Source: Aerococcus sanguinicola (GTDB taxonomy: Bacteria > Bacillota > Bacilli > Lactobacillales > Aerococcaceae). Taken from it: DNA of 64,000 nt. The position numbers and the translations under genes were made by a program. Of this stretch, positions 44,687 to 53,286 are shown piece by piece. Numbering within the stretch: position 1 is the first letter of the stretch; every line of letters begins with the position of its first letter. The notes under the pieces were generated by a model, which saw only the letters and a program-made list of their open reading frames with translations, did no database searches and had not been told where the DNA came from. The stretch spans positions 620,001 to 684,000 of the forward strand of contig NZ_CP014160.1 of the NCBI RefSeq assembly GCF_001543145.1. The letters run 5' to 3'.

Positions 44687-45973
44687 ATGCCTTTCATACA
44701 ATTTGTGTTAGCCATTGCCCTCGTCTACGCGGCAGGACGCCTGATCCAAAAAGTGAAACTGCCTGCGATTCTCGGCTGGCTCCTGTGCGGCATGCTGGTT
44801 GGGCCCAACATGCTCAATCTCTTCCATGAAGGGATCACAGGCCATCCCGCCTTCCAATTACTGGCCACGCTCGCCCAAGTGATCGTGGGGATCATGATTG
44901 GTTCCAACTTGATTGTGTCTAAGATCAAGAAGGTCGGTAGCTCCATCTTCGAACTCGCCATCTGGCAGATGCTCGGAATCTTCCTCACCGTGACTCTGGC
45001 TTTTGGCCTGATCTTTGCTTGGTTGGATGTTCCTTTCCTGATTGCGATCATCTTCGCTGTCATTGCCATGGCAACGGCACCAGCCCCTGTCTTATCGGTG
45101 ATTAACGAATACAAGACAGATGGTCCGCTCTCGCGGGCGACGGTGTCCATGACGGTGATGAATACCCTCTTGGTGAATATTATCTTCTACCTCTTCATCT
45201 CCGTCCTCCAATCCCAATTCAGCGAGGCATCCACTTCTGCCCTGGTCAATCTCGGGCTCATGATGGTCGTCCCTATCTTGATTGGGGTCGGACTCGGATA
45301 CCTGGCTGGCCGCTTCATCGAAAACGCTGAAGGGAGTGGCTTGGGACGTTTCCTCACCAGTATTGTCTTAACGACTGCCATTATGTTAGCTGTTGACTAT
45401 TGGCTTTATCCTACTCCCATGGCCAATTACATTATCCTAGGGGCTACCTTCTCAGCTGCCCTGGTCAATGTGATTTCAGACGACCAGCGTGAGGCGCTGA
45501 GCGATGGCTTTAGTCCGGTACAATCGGCTGGGCTCCTGCTCATCATCTTGAATCTGGCTGCTCCTCTCGACCCTAGCTTGCTGGTCCAAGCTGGTATCTG
45601 GAGTCTCGCCTATATCGCCTTCCGTTTACTAGGGAGCTTTATCGGGTCTAATCTCGGAGGCAAACGCATCGGGGCCGACTCCACAGTCCAAAAATACTTG
45701 GCCTTCACCATGATGCCCCACTCCGGGATCTCCCTGGTCTTCTCTTCCATGGCTGCCCAGGTCATCGGTCTTGTTGCAAGTGACCTCGGCGCCAGCATCC
45801 AGATCATCATTCCGGCAGCCGCTCTCATCAATGAGATCATCGCCGTTCTTATCGCCAAGAAGGCCTACGAATGGGCCGGTGAAATTGGCCAAGCTGATGA
45901 TGACGATGACTATGTGAACCAAGACACATCCTATGCCACTCAGAGCCGGGATGCCCGCTACTACAATAATTAG
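44687..45973 (+). CDS. CPA2-type cation:proton antiporter
   Basis: 428-residue membrane protein of the monovalent cation:proton antiporter-2 family (Kef/YjbQ-like transport domain) with about 12 hydrophobic segments. ILGWLLCGMLVGPNML near the N terminus and the conserved FGLIFAWLDVPFL region are typical. No C-terminal RCK domain follows; the tail is acidic (QADDDDDYVNQD). AAGGAGG precedes the ATG. The sulfatase gene starts 33 bases downstream and is likely cotranscribed. Ion specificity (Na or K) cannot be read from the sequence. Confidence 0.85.
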   Translation: MPFIQFVLAIALVYAAGRLIQKVKLPAILGWLLCGMLVGPNMLNLFHEGITGHPAFQLLATLAQVIVGIMIGSNLIVSKIKKVGSSIFELAIWQMLGIFLTVTLAFGLIFAWLDVPFLIAIIFAVIAMATAPAPVLSVINEYKTDGPLSRATVSMTVMNTLLVNIIFYLFISVLQSQFSEASTSALVNLGLMMVVPILIGVGLGYLAGRFIENAEGSGLGRFLTSIVLTTAIMLAVDYWLYPTPMANYIILGATFSAALVNVISDDQREALSDGFSPVQSAGLLLIILNLAAPLDPSLLVQAGIWSLAYIAFRLLGSFIGSNLGGKRIGADSTVQKYLAFTMMPHSGISLVFSSMAAQVIGLVASDLGASIQIIIPAAALINEIIAVLIAKKAYEWAGEIGQADDDDDYVNQDTSYATQSRDARYYNN

Positions 45974-46005
45974 CACTGACATTTAATTTAAAGGAGGACT
46001 TCTTA

Positions 46006-47697
46006 ATGAGTCAAAAGAAACCAAATATTGTTTTAATTTTTGCAGACGACTTGGGGATGGGCGACGTTTCTGCCTTTAACCCCGAATCCAAAATCCATAC
46101 GGAACATATCGATGCCCTAGCCAAGGACGGGATGCGTTTCACAGATTCCCACGCCACCAGTGCCCTCTGCACCCCTTCCCGCTACGGCCTCTTAACTGGC
46201 CGTTATAATTGGCGGTCCCGGCTTAAAAGCTCAGTCATCCCTGGAGACTCTCAGACCTTGATCGAGAAAGACCGGCGTACCCTCCCACAAATGCTTAAAG
46301 ACCATGGCTACCAAACCGCTGCTATCGGTAAATGGCATTTGGGGATGGAATGGACCCTAAAGGACCACAAGGACTATGAACGCTACGGGGTTGACGGGGA
46401 CAAGTACCGCGACCAAGAAGCCAACTACCAAAAAGGCCGGCCTTATTTTGGGAATACGACGGATGAACCGATCTTCCGGGGCACCGACATCGACTACAGC
46501 CAACCGATTAAATTCGGCCCTCTCAACTATGGCTTCGACTACTTCTATGGGACAGCAGCCAGCCTGGACCAAGCTCCCTTCACCATTATCGAAAATGACC
46601 GAGCCCTCTACCAACCTGAATACATGGCCGGTGACCACAATATCTCTCGGATCAAGTCGGATACCAACCGCTCAATTGAAGCCGGCGTGATGGCTCCTGA
46701 GCACAGCCCCTACCATGTCCCAGACCAAATGCAGGCCAAGGCGCTCGAGGTTTTAGACGAGATGATTGAAGCGGATGACCCCTTCTTCCTCTACTACCCT
46801 AACCACCTCGTCCACGGTCCGATTATCCCCCAAGAACGTTTCCGCGGTAAATCAGGAATCGGTGACTACGGTGACTTCGTGCTCCAGCTTGACTCCTATG
46901 TGGGTGAAATTGCCAATAAGCTCAAGGAAGCCGGCATCTATGAGGATACCCTCTTCATCTTTACTTCAGATAACGGCGCTTCACCAATCGTTGATATTGA
47001 CCGCTTGAAGGAAGAAGAAGACCACGACCCAAGCAATGGGCTCCGCGGCCATAAGATGCACATCTGGGAAGGCGGTCACCGGGAACCTACCATCGTCAGC
47101 TATCCACGACTGATTGAAGCCAATACCGTCTCTAATCACATGGTCTCCCACTCCGACTTCTACAATACCATCGCCGATATCCTGGGCGAAGAGAAACGCG
47201 ATGACGTGGCTGAAGATAGCTACTCCAACCTTCCCCTCTGGCAGGGCAAGGACCAGGCTGTCCGCGAAGACATCATCCACTCTGCCGGTAACGGGGGCTT
47301 CTCCATCCGCCGCGACTTCTGGAAGCTCATCATGGTTAAGGATGGCGGCCTAGGCGGCTATGAGCGTAACGTCGACAGCTATAAGGAAACCTTCCAAGCA
47401 ACGGAACTCTATGACCTGCGTGATGACCTCTCCGAAAGCCACAATGTCATTACAGACCATCCCGATGTGGTTGATGAATTAAGCCAAGTCTTGGTCGACT
47501 ACATTAAAGAAGGCCGATCAACCCCTGGCCAAGCCCAAGCCAACCAAGCCGACCTGCCAACAGGTGACTGGGAACAAGTTGCCTTTATGCCAGACTACGA
47601 AGACTATGTCCAAGGCCTCAACCAAGCCGCCGTTGAAGCTGGCCAAATCAGCCAGGAAGAGCTCGATAAGAACTCTGCATTTAAGAAAGAAGACTAA
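46006..47697 (+). CDS. Type I sulfatase (Cys-type)
   Basis: 563-residue arylsulfatase-family enzyme. Metal ligands D14 and D15 lie in FADDLGMGD. The formylglycine precursor is C55 in LCTPSRYGLLTGR. Further marks are AIGKWHLGM and FTSDNGA. Activity needs conversion of the Cys to formylglycine by a maturase (FGE or anSME), which is not in the window. There is no signal peptide, so the enzyme is predicted cytoplasmic. The length suits glycosaminoglycan- or mucin-type sulfate esters. It shares a transcript with the antiporter. Confidence 0.92.
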   Translation: MSQKKPNIVLIFADDLGMGDVSAFNPESKIHTEHIDALAKDGMRFTDSHATSALCTPSRYGLLTGRYNWRSRLKSSVIPGDSQTLIEKDRRTLPQMLKDHGYQTAAIGKWHLGMEWTLKDHKDYERYGVDGDKYRDQEANYQKGRPYFGNTTDEPIFRGTDIDYSQPIKFGPLNYGFDYFYGTAASLDQAPFTIIENDRALYQPEYMAGDHNISRIKSDTNRSIEAGVMAPEHSPYHVPDQMQAKALEVLDEMIEADDPFFLYYPNHLVHGPIIPQERFRGKSGIGDYGDFVLQLDSYVGEIANKLKEAGIYEDTLFIFTSDNGASPIVDIDRLKEEEDHDPSNGLRGHKMHIWEGGHREPTIVSYPRLIEANTVSNHMVSHSDFYNTIADILGEEKRDDVAEDSYSNLPLWQGKDQAVREDIIHSAGNGGFSIRRDFWKLIMVKDGGLGGYERNVDSYKETFQATELYDLRDDLSESHNVITDHPDVVDELSQVLVDYIKEGRSTPGQAQANQADLPTGDWEQVAFMPDYEDYVQGLNQAAVEAGQISQEELDKNSAFKKED

Positions 47698-47751
47698 GTC
47701 AGTTAGAGTAGCTCACTAGCTGTAATTGGCAAGTTTAGAGATAAATAGATA

Positions 47752-47802
47752 AAAGCAGCCTAGTCGGTCACATCATAATCGATGCCCTAGGCTGCTTTTT
47801 TA
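47752..47802 (+). terminator. Terminator of the antiporter-sulfatase operon
   Basis: 12-bp stem AAAGCAGCCTAG with CTAGGCTGCTTT, then TTTTT. Confidence 0.85.
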
Positions 47803-47840
47803 GTTCTTTATTTACTGATTAATAAATGGAGACGCTAGCT

Positions 47841-48341
47841 TTAATCTTTGACCAGGTGGAGTTTGGACTTGGTGATGAGATACGTTGTAACTGTAAAGGC
47901 CAGACCTCCGACAAGATAGATGGCTAGTTTGGCCCCACTGAATTCCAAAGCCCGGCCGTCCATATAAGGAAAGACCACTTCCATCCAGAAGATCATGCCT
48001 AGGGTCCACAAAAGACCAGCGCGGAGCATTTGCTGGCGGAGTTGGCGGACGGCTTTTTTATAATCTTTGGCATCATAGAATTCGGTATCGGCCAGCCGGT
48101 ACTTGCGCGTCTTGGCCAGGATATAGAGGGAATTGCCCATCAAGAGAAGAAAGAGAAAGATGGTCCCCAAGCTGACCTGTCCCTGGTTGAGGTCCCAAAG
48201 CAAGCTGATTAAAATCAAGATGGAAATGGCATACTGGGTCACGATATTGGCAAAGGCCAGGACTTCATTGAGCTTCTTCTCTTGGTATTCATCACGGTGG
48301 CCGATGAAGCCGAGGTAGTGTTGGATAATACGTTTTTTCAT
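47841..48341 (-). CDS. Small integral membrane protein paired with an XRE regulator
   Basis: 166-residue protein with a basic N terminus and four hydrophobic segments (about 33-50, 55-73, 105-123, 135-153). It resembles the uncharacterised membrane proteins often placed after small YozG-type XRE regulators in Firmicutes. Its ATG follows the stop of the XRE gene without any gap (TAAATG), so the two are translated together. Function unknown; an effect on the regulator or on membrane stress is only a guess. Confidence 0.65.
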   Translation of the reverse strand: MKKRIIQHYLGFIGHRDEYQEKKLNEVLAFANIVTQYAISILILISLLWDLNQGQVSLGTIFLFLLLMGNSLYILAKTRKYRLADTEFYDAKDYKKAVRQLRQQMLRAGLLWTLGMIFWMEVVFPYMDGRALEFSGAKLAIYLVGGLAFTVTTYLITKSKLHLVKD

Positions 48342-48539
48342 TTAAGATTCCTCCTCATTCCAAAACAATTGGTTTAAATCAGTTCCCAAAGCATGGGCTA
48401 AGCGCAGACAAAGGTCGAGCGACGGATTATACTTATCATTCTCAATTAAATTAATGGTCTGCCGAGCCACCTCCACCCGCCGAGCGAGTTCCGCCTGAGA
48501 AATGCCTAGCTTCTGACGGTAAGATCGCACATGGTTCAT
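48342..48539 (-). CDS. XRE-family transcriptional regulator (YozG type)
   Basis: 65-residue DNA-binding protein that is essentially a single helix-turn-helix: VRSYRQKLGISQAELARRVEVARQTINLIENDKYNPSL. ATG at 48539 follows GGAGGGGAGG. Two 18-bp palindromes of the form TGTCA-N8-TGACA flank its promoter, pointing to autorepression. It is the first gene of a pair with the membrane protein. Confidence 0.9.
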   Translation of the reverse strand: MNHVRSYRQKLGISQAELARRVEVARQTINLIENDKYNPSLDLCLRLAHALGTDLNQLFWNEEES

Positions 48540-48554
48540 GGCCTCCCCTCCTTC

Positions 48555-48572
48555 TGTCATCTATATATGACA
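48555..48572 (-). promoter_or_regulatory. Operator 1 of the XRE unit
   Basis: TGTCATCTATATATGACA, arms TGTCAT and ATGACA, placed at the predicted transcription start and just before the ribosome site. Confidence 0.65.
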
Positions 48573-48602
48573 CACTCCCAGTCTAACTTAAAGTCGAAGA
48601 AG

Positions 48603-48620
48603 TGTCAAATATAAATGACA
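48603..48620 (-). promoter_or_regulatory. Operator 2 of the XRE unit, overlapping the -35 box
   Basis: TGTCAAATATAAATGACA. On the minus strand its right part is the -35 TTGACA, 17 bases before TAGACT. Centre-to-centre distance to operator 1 is 48 bases. Confidence 0.68.
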
Positions 48621-48705
48621 TATTCAAAAAAAGAAAGGCGAAAGGACCAGCTAGCCTAAGCTAAGCTTCCCTTTCGCTATAAACGAACATATCGATCAAC
48701 CAGGG

Positions 48706-49638
48706 TTAAAGATAAAAGGCTTGTTGGCCAAGCCGGCAGCTAAAAGACCTAGCGGGTGAAAAAATCGCTTCCCCATCCACCTGACCTGGAATAGCTGGCG
48801 TCAGGCTTAGGTTACAGCTCGGGCCCCTGTAGAAGGCCAGGTGTTTGGAATCACCCTGGCCCTTACGCCATAGAATCTGGTAGAGCAAGCCTGGAATCGC
48901 CTGCCAATCCAGGTCATGGATCACTACAAGGGCCAGGTCGTCCTCTAGTTCGGCTATCCGGGGATCGAGCTGGATGCCCCCACCAAAGTAAGGATTCAAC
49001 ATGACTGCCACCAAGCTAACATCAGAAAAATGTTGGCTGTGGTCGCCTAGCTTTACATCAAGGGCAAACTTAGGAACCCGGCGCAAGGACCGGAAAAGAC
49101 TCACCAGATAGCGGACCTGGTTTGCCCCGGGCACTTGCCAAAAACCGCCCTTTGCTTTTAGGGTCTCGCTCTCATGGATCACCTGGCCATCGAAGCCAAA
49201 GCCTAGGCTATTGACAAAGACGCCTCCAGCCTTATCTAAAGTTGGACCAACCCGGCCAATTTTAAGCCGGCGAACCTGGCCTTTAAACATGGGAGCAAGC
49301 AGGTCTTCTATGCTCTCTTTGTCCGCTTGGTAGTAGCGGCTAAAATCATTGCCCGTCCCGGCTGAAACAAAGGCAAGAGGCAGGTCGAGGCCCCGATCGG
49401 CCAAAAGATTCACCAATTCATGCAGGCTCCCATCCCCACCAACCAGGATTAACCGATCCTCTTCTTTAAATTGGGACAAGCAACTTACTAAGAGCTCTCC
49501 CATATGGCCAGGGTACTGGGTCAGGTAAATCTGATAATCCGTTCCCCAACTCTCTAAATAGCTGGTGACTTCATTCAAGCGTTTCCTTCCCTTGCCCATC
49601 CCAGACTTCGGATTACAGATAATATGCATGCATTCCAC
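48706..49638 (-). CDS. Diacylglycerol/lipid kinase family protein (YegS/DagK type)
   Basis: 310-residue lipid kinase-like protein. NPKSGMGKGRKRL near the N terminus and the nucleotide loop LVGGDGSLHELVN are diagnostic of the DAGK catalytic domain, and SAGTGNDFSRY follows. The C-terminal domain has NPYFGGGIQLDP. In Firmicutes such enzymes phosphorylate diacylglycerol or related lipids. The start is GTG at 49638 with AAAGGAG about ten bases upstream. Confidence 0.88.
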   Translation of the reverse strand: MECMHIICNPKSGMGKGRKRLNEVTSYLESWGTDYQIYLTQYPGHMGELLVSCLSQFKEEDRLILVGGDGSLHELVNLLADRGLDLPLAFVSAGTGNDFSRYYQADKESIEDLLAPMFKGQVRRLKIGRVGPTLDKAGGVFVNSLGFGFDGQVIHESETLKAKGGFWQVPGANQVRYLVSLFRSLRRVPKFALDVKLGDHSQHFSDVSLVAVMLNPYFGGGIQLDPRIAELEDDLALVVIHDLDWQAIPGLLYQILWRKGQGDSKHLAFYRGPSCNLSLTPAIPGQVDGEAIFSPARSFSCRLGQQAFYL

Positions 49639-49722
49639 AAGCCATTAACTCCTTTACTTCTCCAGATTTAGAATCTGAACCATTTGTCCTATTTTATCAA
49701 ATTGATAAGCTAAAACAAGCAT

Positions 49723-49751
49723 AAAAAAAGCACCTGCCATGGGCAAGTGCT
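49723..49751 (-). terminator. Terminator of rplM-rpsI
   Basis: Minus-strand AGCACTTGCC with GGCAGGTGCT, then TTTTTTT. Confidence 0.85.
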
Positions 49752-49775
49752 GGAAAAGTTCTTGGTCGCCAATTC

Positions 49776-50168
49776 TTAACGTTTTGAGAATTGAGGCGCT
49801 TTACGAGCTTTCTTAAGACCTGGTTTTTTACGTTCTTTCATACGTGGGTCACGTGTGAGCAAGCCAGCGTCTTTTAATGGTTTACGGAAGTCTGGATCAA
49901 CTTGCAGTAAGGCACGGGCGATACCGTGACGAGCTGCACCTGATTGACCAGCATAACCGCCGCCGTGAACGTTAATGTATACATCGTATTGACCTTCAGT
50001 TTGAGTAACTGCTAAAGGTTGTTTTACGATAACGAATAGAGATGCGTATGGAAGGTAGTCTTCCATTTCTTTGCCGTTGAAGACGATCTTCCCATTACCA
50101 GGTACTAAGCGTACACGGGCAGATGAGTTCTTACGACGTCCAGTTGCTTGATATTGTGCTTGTGCCAC
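49776..50168 (-). CDS. rpsI: 30S ribosomal protein S9
   Basis: 130 residues, standard size for S9. [16 protein letters not shown] at the N terminus and the basic end [24 protein letters not shown] (in pieces), whose tail contacts P-site tRNA, are diagnostic. It follows rplM by 14 bases in the usual order. Confidence 0.98.
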   Translation of the reverse strand: MAQAQYQATGRRKNSSARVRLVPGNGKIVFNGKEMEDYLPYASLFVIVKQPLAVTQTEGQYDVYINVHGGGYAGQSGAARHGIARALLQVDPDFRKPLKDAGLLTRDPRMKERKKPGLKKARKAPQFSKR

Positions 50169-50182
50169 TAGCTGTTCCCTCC

Positions 50183-50626
50183 TTAAATTAAGTCCTTGAT
50201 GTCTACAGTTTCAGGTTGTTGTGCTTGGTGTGGATGTTCCGCGCCAGCATAAACATGTAAGTGCGTGAATTGTTGACGACCTAATTTGTTCTTAGGAAGC
50301 ATGCCTTTAATTGATAATTCAATTAAACGTTCTGGTTTTTCCGCACGTAAAGTCCCTGCAGTTGTTTCGTAGATGCCACCTGGGTAACCTGAGTGGTGGT
50401 AGTATTTCTTATCAGATGCTTTTTTACCAGTTAATTTAACTTTTTCAGCGTTGATGATAATTACTTGGTCACCAGTGTCTACGTTAGGGGTGAAAGTTGC
50501 TTTGTTTTTACCGCGCAGCATTGATGCTGCAACTGTTGAAAGACGACCTAATGGAATATCTGTTGCGTCTAAGATAACCCATTGGCGTTCAACTTCGTTA
50601 GCTTTTGCCATATATGTTGTACGCAT
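50183..50626 (-). CDS. rplM: 50S ribosomal protein L13
   Basis: 147 residues, beginning [21 protein letters not shown] as in most Firmicutes L13 proteins, with [18 protein letters not shown] and [17 protein letters not shown]-17-TATGAT promoter lies at 50716-50744, leaving a leader of about 80 bases rich in short GC runs (TTTGCCCC, TTGCCCCGG) that may hold an autoregulatory structure; I could not confirm a known L13 leader. Confidence 0.98.
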   Translation of the reverse strand: MRTTYMAKANEVERQWVILDATDIPLGRLSTVAASMLRGKNKATFTPNVDTGDQVIIINAEKVKLTGKKASDKKYYHHSGYPGGIYETTAGTLRAEKPERLIELSIKGMLPKNKLGRQQFTHLHVYAGAEHPHQAQQPETVDIKDLI

Positions 50627-50715
50627 TATCTACTTTTCCTCCGTTTTTCTTGACTGATTGTTGCAATTCACAATTGATTTCCGGGGCAATCGTGGGGCAA
50701 ACAATACCGTTTAAT

Positions 50716-50744
50716 ATCATACCTTATCCGTCAAGAGAAGTCAA
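50716..50744 (-). promoter_or_regulatory. Promoter of rplM-rpsI
   Basis: Minus-strand TTGACT, 17-base spacer, TATGAT. Confidence 0.7.
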
Positions 50745-50776
50745 TCCCTAAGCTTAATTTTCTTTGGAAATCTTGT

Positions 50777-50782
50777 TATAAT
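50777..50782 (+). promoter_or_regulatory. Extended -10 promoter of the 38-residue gene
   Basis: TGTTATAAT (TGn plus TATAAT); a poor -35 (TTAATT) lies 17 bases upstream. Confidence 0.5.
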
Positions 50783-50801
50783 ATCAGTAAGGAGGTGCCC
50801 T

Positions 50802-50918
50802 ATGAAAAAAACTAACGCTCTAGCCTTCCTCGTCGAAGGCATCCCGATCCTGACCCTTACCGGCCTAGTTCTCTCCCATCTTTTCCGCAAGAAAGATAAG
50901 GAGTCGTCTGCAGAATAA
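50802..50918 (+). CDS. Small membrane protein, 38 residues
   Basis: A short gene with a strong ribosome site (AAGGAGGTG) five bases before the ATG and an extended -10 promoter. The product is MKKTNALAFLVEGIPILTLT followed by GLVLSHLFRKKDKESSAE: one membrane helix (about 7-27) and a charged cytoplasmic tail. No family recognised and no toxin-antitoxin partner seen. It lies directly before repeat copy 3. Confidence 0.6.
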   Translation: MKKTNALAFLVEGIPILTLTGLVLSHLFRKKDKESSAE

Positions 50919-50943
50919 TGTTTCTTTAACAAATGGTGTGGTG

Positions 50944-51187
50944 GAGCATCCGTTTCACTTTTGAATTTGATCGTTGAATATTCAGAGGATCAACAACGGC
51001 TGAAGCCGTCTTGTACTTTATCCGTAAGTCGCTGAAGCTTCAACGGCTAAAGCATAGCACCGGCTCGAGCCAAGGTCTCTCGCCTAGCGAGACTCAAACG
51101 GACCGTACGGCTAAAGCCTACGCTCCATAATTCGCTTCGCTTGCTTATTCATGGCTAACGATCAAATTCAAAGCTCCACTCCTGCTC
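50944..51187 (+). repeat. Family-2 structured intergenic repeat, copy 3 (244 bp, with insertion)
   Basis: Begins GAGCATCCGTTTCAC and ends ACTCCTGCTC. The outer stem is a perfect 16-bp pairing of TTTGAATTTGATCGTT (50960-50975) with 51157-51172; where copies 1 and 2 have GGCCCTT/AAGGGCC, this copy has GATCGTT/AACGATC, changed on both arms. About 70 extra bases after the 5' arm include a hairpin ACGGC-TGAA-GCCGT (50996-51009). The central hairpin is as in copy 1 with one change. Nothing else is seen in the gap 50919-51343 apart from a terminator. Confidence 0.8.
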
Positions 51188-51270
51188 GAAAACTAGCTGA
51201 TATTGAAACTATATCTTACTCAATGACTAATTAATAAGAAATAGAAAACTAAAATAATTGACTATAAACG

Positions 51271-51306
51271 AAAAGAAACTGGAAACAAGGCCCAGTTTCT
51301 TTTTTT
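51271..51306 (-). terminator. Terminator of the formaldehyde-detoxification operon
   Basis: AAAGAAACTGG with CCCAGTTTCTTTT around a short loop; T runs occur on both strands. Confidence 0.75.
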
Positions 51307-51343
51307 GTGGTCCTATTTAAATCTAAACGCAATCACTCAGATC

Positions 51344-52171
51344 TTATAAATACCCTTTATGAAATTTCAAGTGCTTGCCAATAAAGGTTGAAATGGTGTA
51401 ATAGGAATGGTCATAGCCTTCTTCCTTTTGATAGCGGACGGGGTAGTCAGCGCCCTCTGCTGCTTCCAGGAAGGCACTTTCAGCCAATTGCTCAGGGTAA
51501 AATTCATCTGCTGTGCCTTGGCTAATGAAGATAGGAATTTCATCTTTGGCTTCCTTGATCAAGTGGACAGGATCCCAGTCAGCCCAAGCACTTTCGTCAG
51601 GTCCGAGATAGGCACTGAAGGCTTTCTGTCCCCAAGGCACTTGGGTCGGATTTGAAATGGGAGCAAAGGCCGAGATGCTTTGGAAGCGTTGGGGATTTTT
51701 AAGCCCCATCATCAAAGCGCCGTAACCGCCCATGGAATGCCCCATGATGGCTTGTTGGCTAGAGCCATGAGGGAGGCAGTCTTCAACGAGCTCAGCGAGC
51801 TCTTCCAATAGATAATCATACATCCGATAGTGGCTAGCCCAGGGTTCCTGGCTGGCATTGAGGTAGAAGCCAGCGCCTTGGCCCAGGTCATAGGCCTCGT
51901 CATCGGCGACTTCTGATCCGCGTGGAGAGGTATCCGGAATTAAGACCGCTAATCCCAAGTCTGCTGCATAGCGCTGGAAGCCTGACTTGGTGGAAAAGTT
52001 CTGGTCATCGCAGGTCAGCCCCGACAAGAACCAGACCAGGGGTACCGGATGCTCCTGGGCTTCTTTTGGCAGAAAGAGGCTAAAGACCATCTCACAACCA
52101 AGGACCTTGGAGTCGTGCTTGTAGCGGACCTGGTCTCCGCCAAAAATTTTCTTACTTTCAATTAATTCCAT
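51344..52171 (-). CDS. S-formylglutathione hydrolase-like esterase
   Basis: 275-residue serine hydrolase of the esterase D family. VPLVWFLSGLTCDDQNFSTKSGFQRYA (in pieces), the nucleophile elbow MGHSMGGYGALM, the acid in ISQGTADEFYPEQL and the His in EGYDHSYYTI give a full triad. The enzyme splits S-formyl thiol esters to formate. It lies 11 bases after the class III alcohol dehydrogenase gene, the classic glutathione-dependent formaldehyde pair (FrmA-FrmB). Confidence 0.92.
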   Translation of the reverse strand: MELIESKKIFGGDQVRYKHDSKVLGCEMVFSLFLPKEAQEHPVPLVWFLSGLTCDDQNFSTKSGFQRYAADLGLAVLIPDTSPRGSEVADDEAYDLGQGAGFYLNASQEPWASHYRMYDYLLEELAELVEDCLPHGSSQQAIMGHSMGGYGALMMGLKNPQRFQSISAFAPISNPTQVPWGQKAFSAYLGPDESAWADWDPVHLIKEAKDEIPIFISQGTADEFYPEQLAESAFLEAAEGADYPVRYQKEEGYDHSYYTISTFIGKHLKFHKGYL

Positions 52172-52182
52172 GGTTAAACCTC

Positions 52183-53286
52183 CTAGAAAGTCAGAATATC
52201 TCGCAGGGATTCACCGTTCTCTTGCCATTCAATGGCTTGTTCAATATCGTCAAAGGCAATGCGGTGACTGATGAAGGGCTTGAGGTCAATGCCACCCTCA
52301 GAGTATTCTTCCACTAATTCGCTGAGTCCCGTACGTCCAGTGACCCCACCAAAGGAAGTTCCTAGCCAGGTCCGACCGGTAATCAATTGGAAGGGACGGG
52401 TTGAGATCTTGTCATTGCCGGCAGCAACGCCCATGATGACACTTTCACCCCAGCCCTTGTGCGTAGCTTCAAGACCGGCATTCATCACGTCGGTATTGCC
52501 CACACAAACAAAGCTGAAGTCAACCCCGCCATCGGTCAATTCGATAATTTCTTCCTGAACAGGGCGGTCCAATTCGCTCGAATTGATGAAGTCCGTCGCC
52601 CCGAAGTCGCGGGCTACTTCTTCTTTGTTGGAATCGATATCGACTGCAATAATGCGTTCGGCTTGCGTCCGCTTGAGTTCTTGGATGGCAGCTAGACCCA
52701 GCGTCCCGATACCAAAGACAGCCGCAGTTGCCTTCTCATAAACGGCAGCATCATTGCGGACAGCCCCAATTCCAGTGGTTACCCCACAGCCTAAGAGGCA
52801 GACTTCATCCATGGGCACTTCGGGATCAATCTTAGTCAAGGCAATCTCAGGTAGGACGGTATATTCACTGAAAGTTGAAGTCCCCATGAAATGATAGATT
52901 GGCTTACCTTCATAAGAGAAGCGCGGCGTTCCATCGGGCATCACGCCTTGGCCCTGGGTTTCACTGATCGCCGAGCAGAAGTTCAAGCCTTTCTGGCAAT
53001 AGTCACATTTCCCACATTCTGGCTTCCAGAGGGGGATCACATGGTCGCCTACTTCAACGCTCTCAACGCCCTCCCCAACTTTTACCACTTCCCCCGCGGC
53101 CTCATGCCCCAAGATACAAGGGAAAATAGCCGATGGGTCATCACCTGATAAGCTATAAATATCCGTATGACAAACCGAGGTGTGGGCAATCTTAACCATT
53201 ACCTCACCTGGATGCGGATCCTCAACATCTACTTCAACCATTCTTAAATCATTGGGCCCAAAAGCCACTGCTGCTTTGCTTTTCAT
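52183..53286 (-). CDS. S-(hydroxymethyl)glutathione dehydrogenase / class III alcohol dehydrogenase
   Basis: 367-residue zinc alcohol dehydrogenase. Catalytic zinc ligands are C39 (SVCHTD) and H61 (LGHEAAG) plus a Cys in LGCGVTTGIGAV. The structural zinc lobe is C91, C94, C97, C104 in PECGKCDYCQKGLNFC. The nucleotide motif is GIGTLGLA. It oxidises the hydroxymethyl adduct of glutathione or a similar thiol. With the hydrolase downstream it forms a formaldehyde-detoxification unit. Whether this host makes glutathione, imports it or uses another thiol is not visible here. Confidence 0.92.
   Translation of the reverse strand: MKSKAAVAFGPNDLRMVEVDVEDPHPGEVMVKIAHTSVCHTDIYSLSGDDPSAIFPCILGHEAAGEVVKVGEGVESVEVGDHVIPLWKPECGKCDYCQKGLNFCSAISETQGQGVMPDGTPRFSYEGKPIYHFMGTSTFSEYTVLPEIALTKIDPEVPMDEVCLLGCGVTTGIGAVRNDAAVYEKATAAVFGIGTLGLAAIQELKRTQAERIIAVDIDSNKEEVARDFGATDFINSSELDRPVQEEIIELTDGGVDFSFVCVGNTDVMNAGLEATHKGWGESVIMGVAAGNDKISTRPFQLITGRTWLGTSFGGVTGRTGLSELVEEYSEGGIDLKPFISHRIAFDDIEQAIEWQENGESLRDILTF

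Noticed and set aside
44725..45150. 141-codon minus-strand frame inside the antiporter gene
   Set aside because: Antisense shadow; the plus-strand membrane protein explains the region fully.
50627..50715. Known L13 autoregulatory leader
   Set aside because: GC runs and short pairings are present, but I could not match them to the known consensus by eye.
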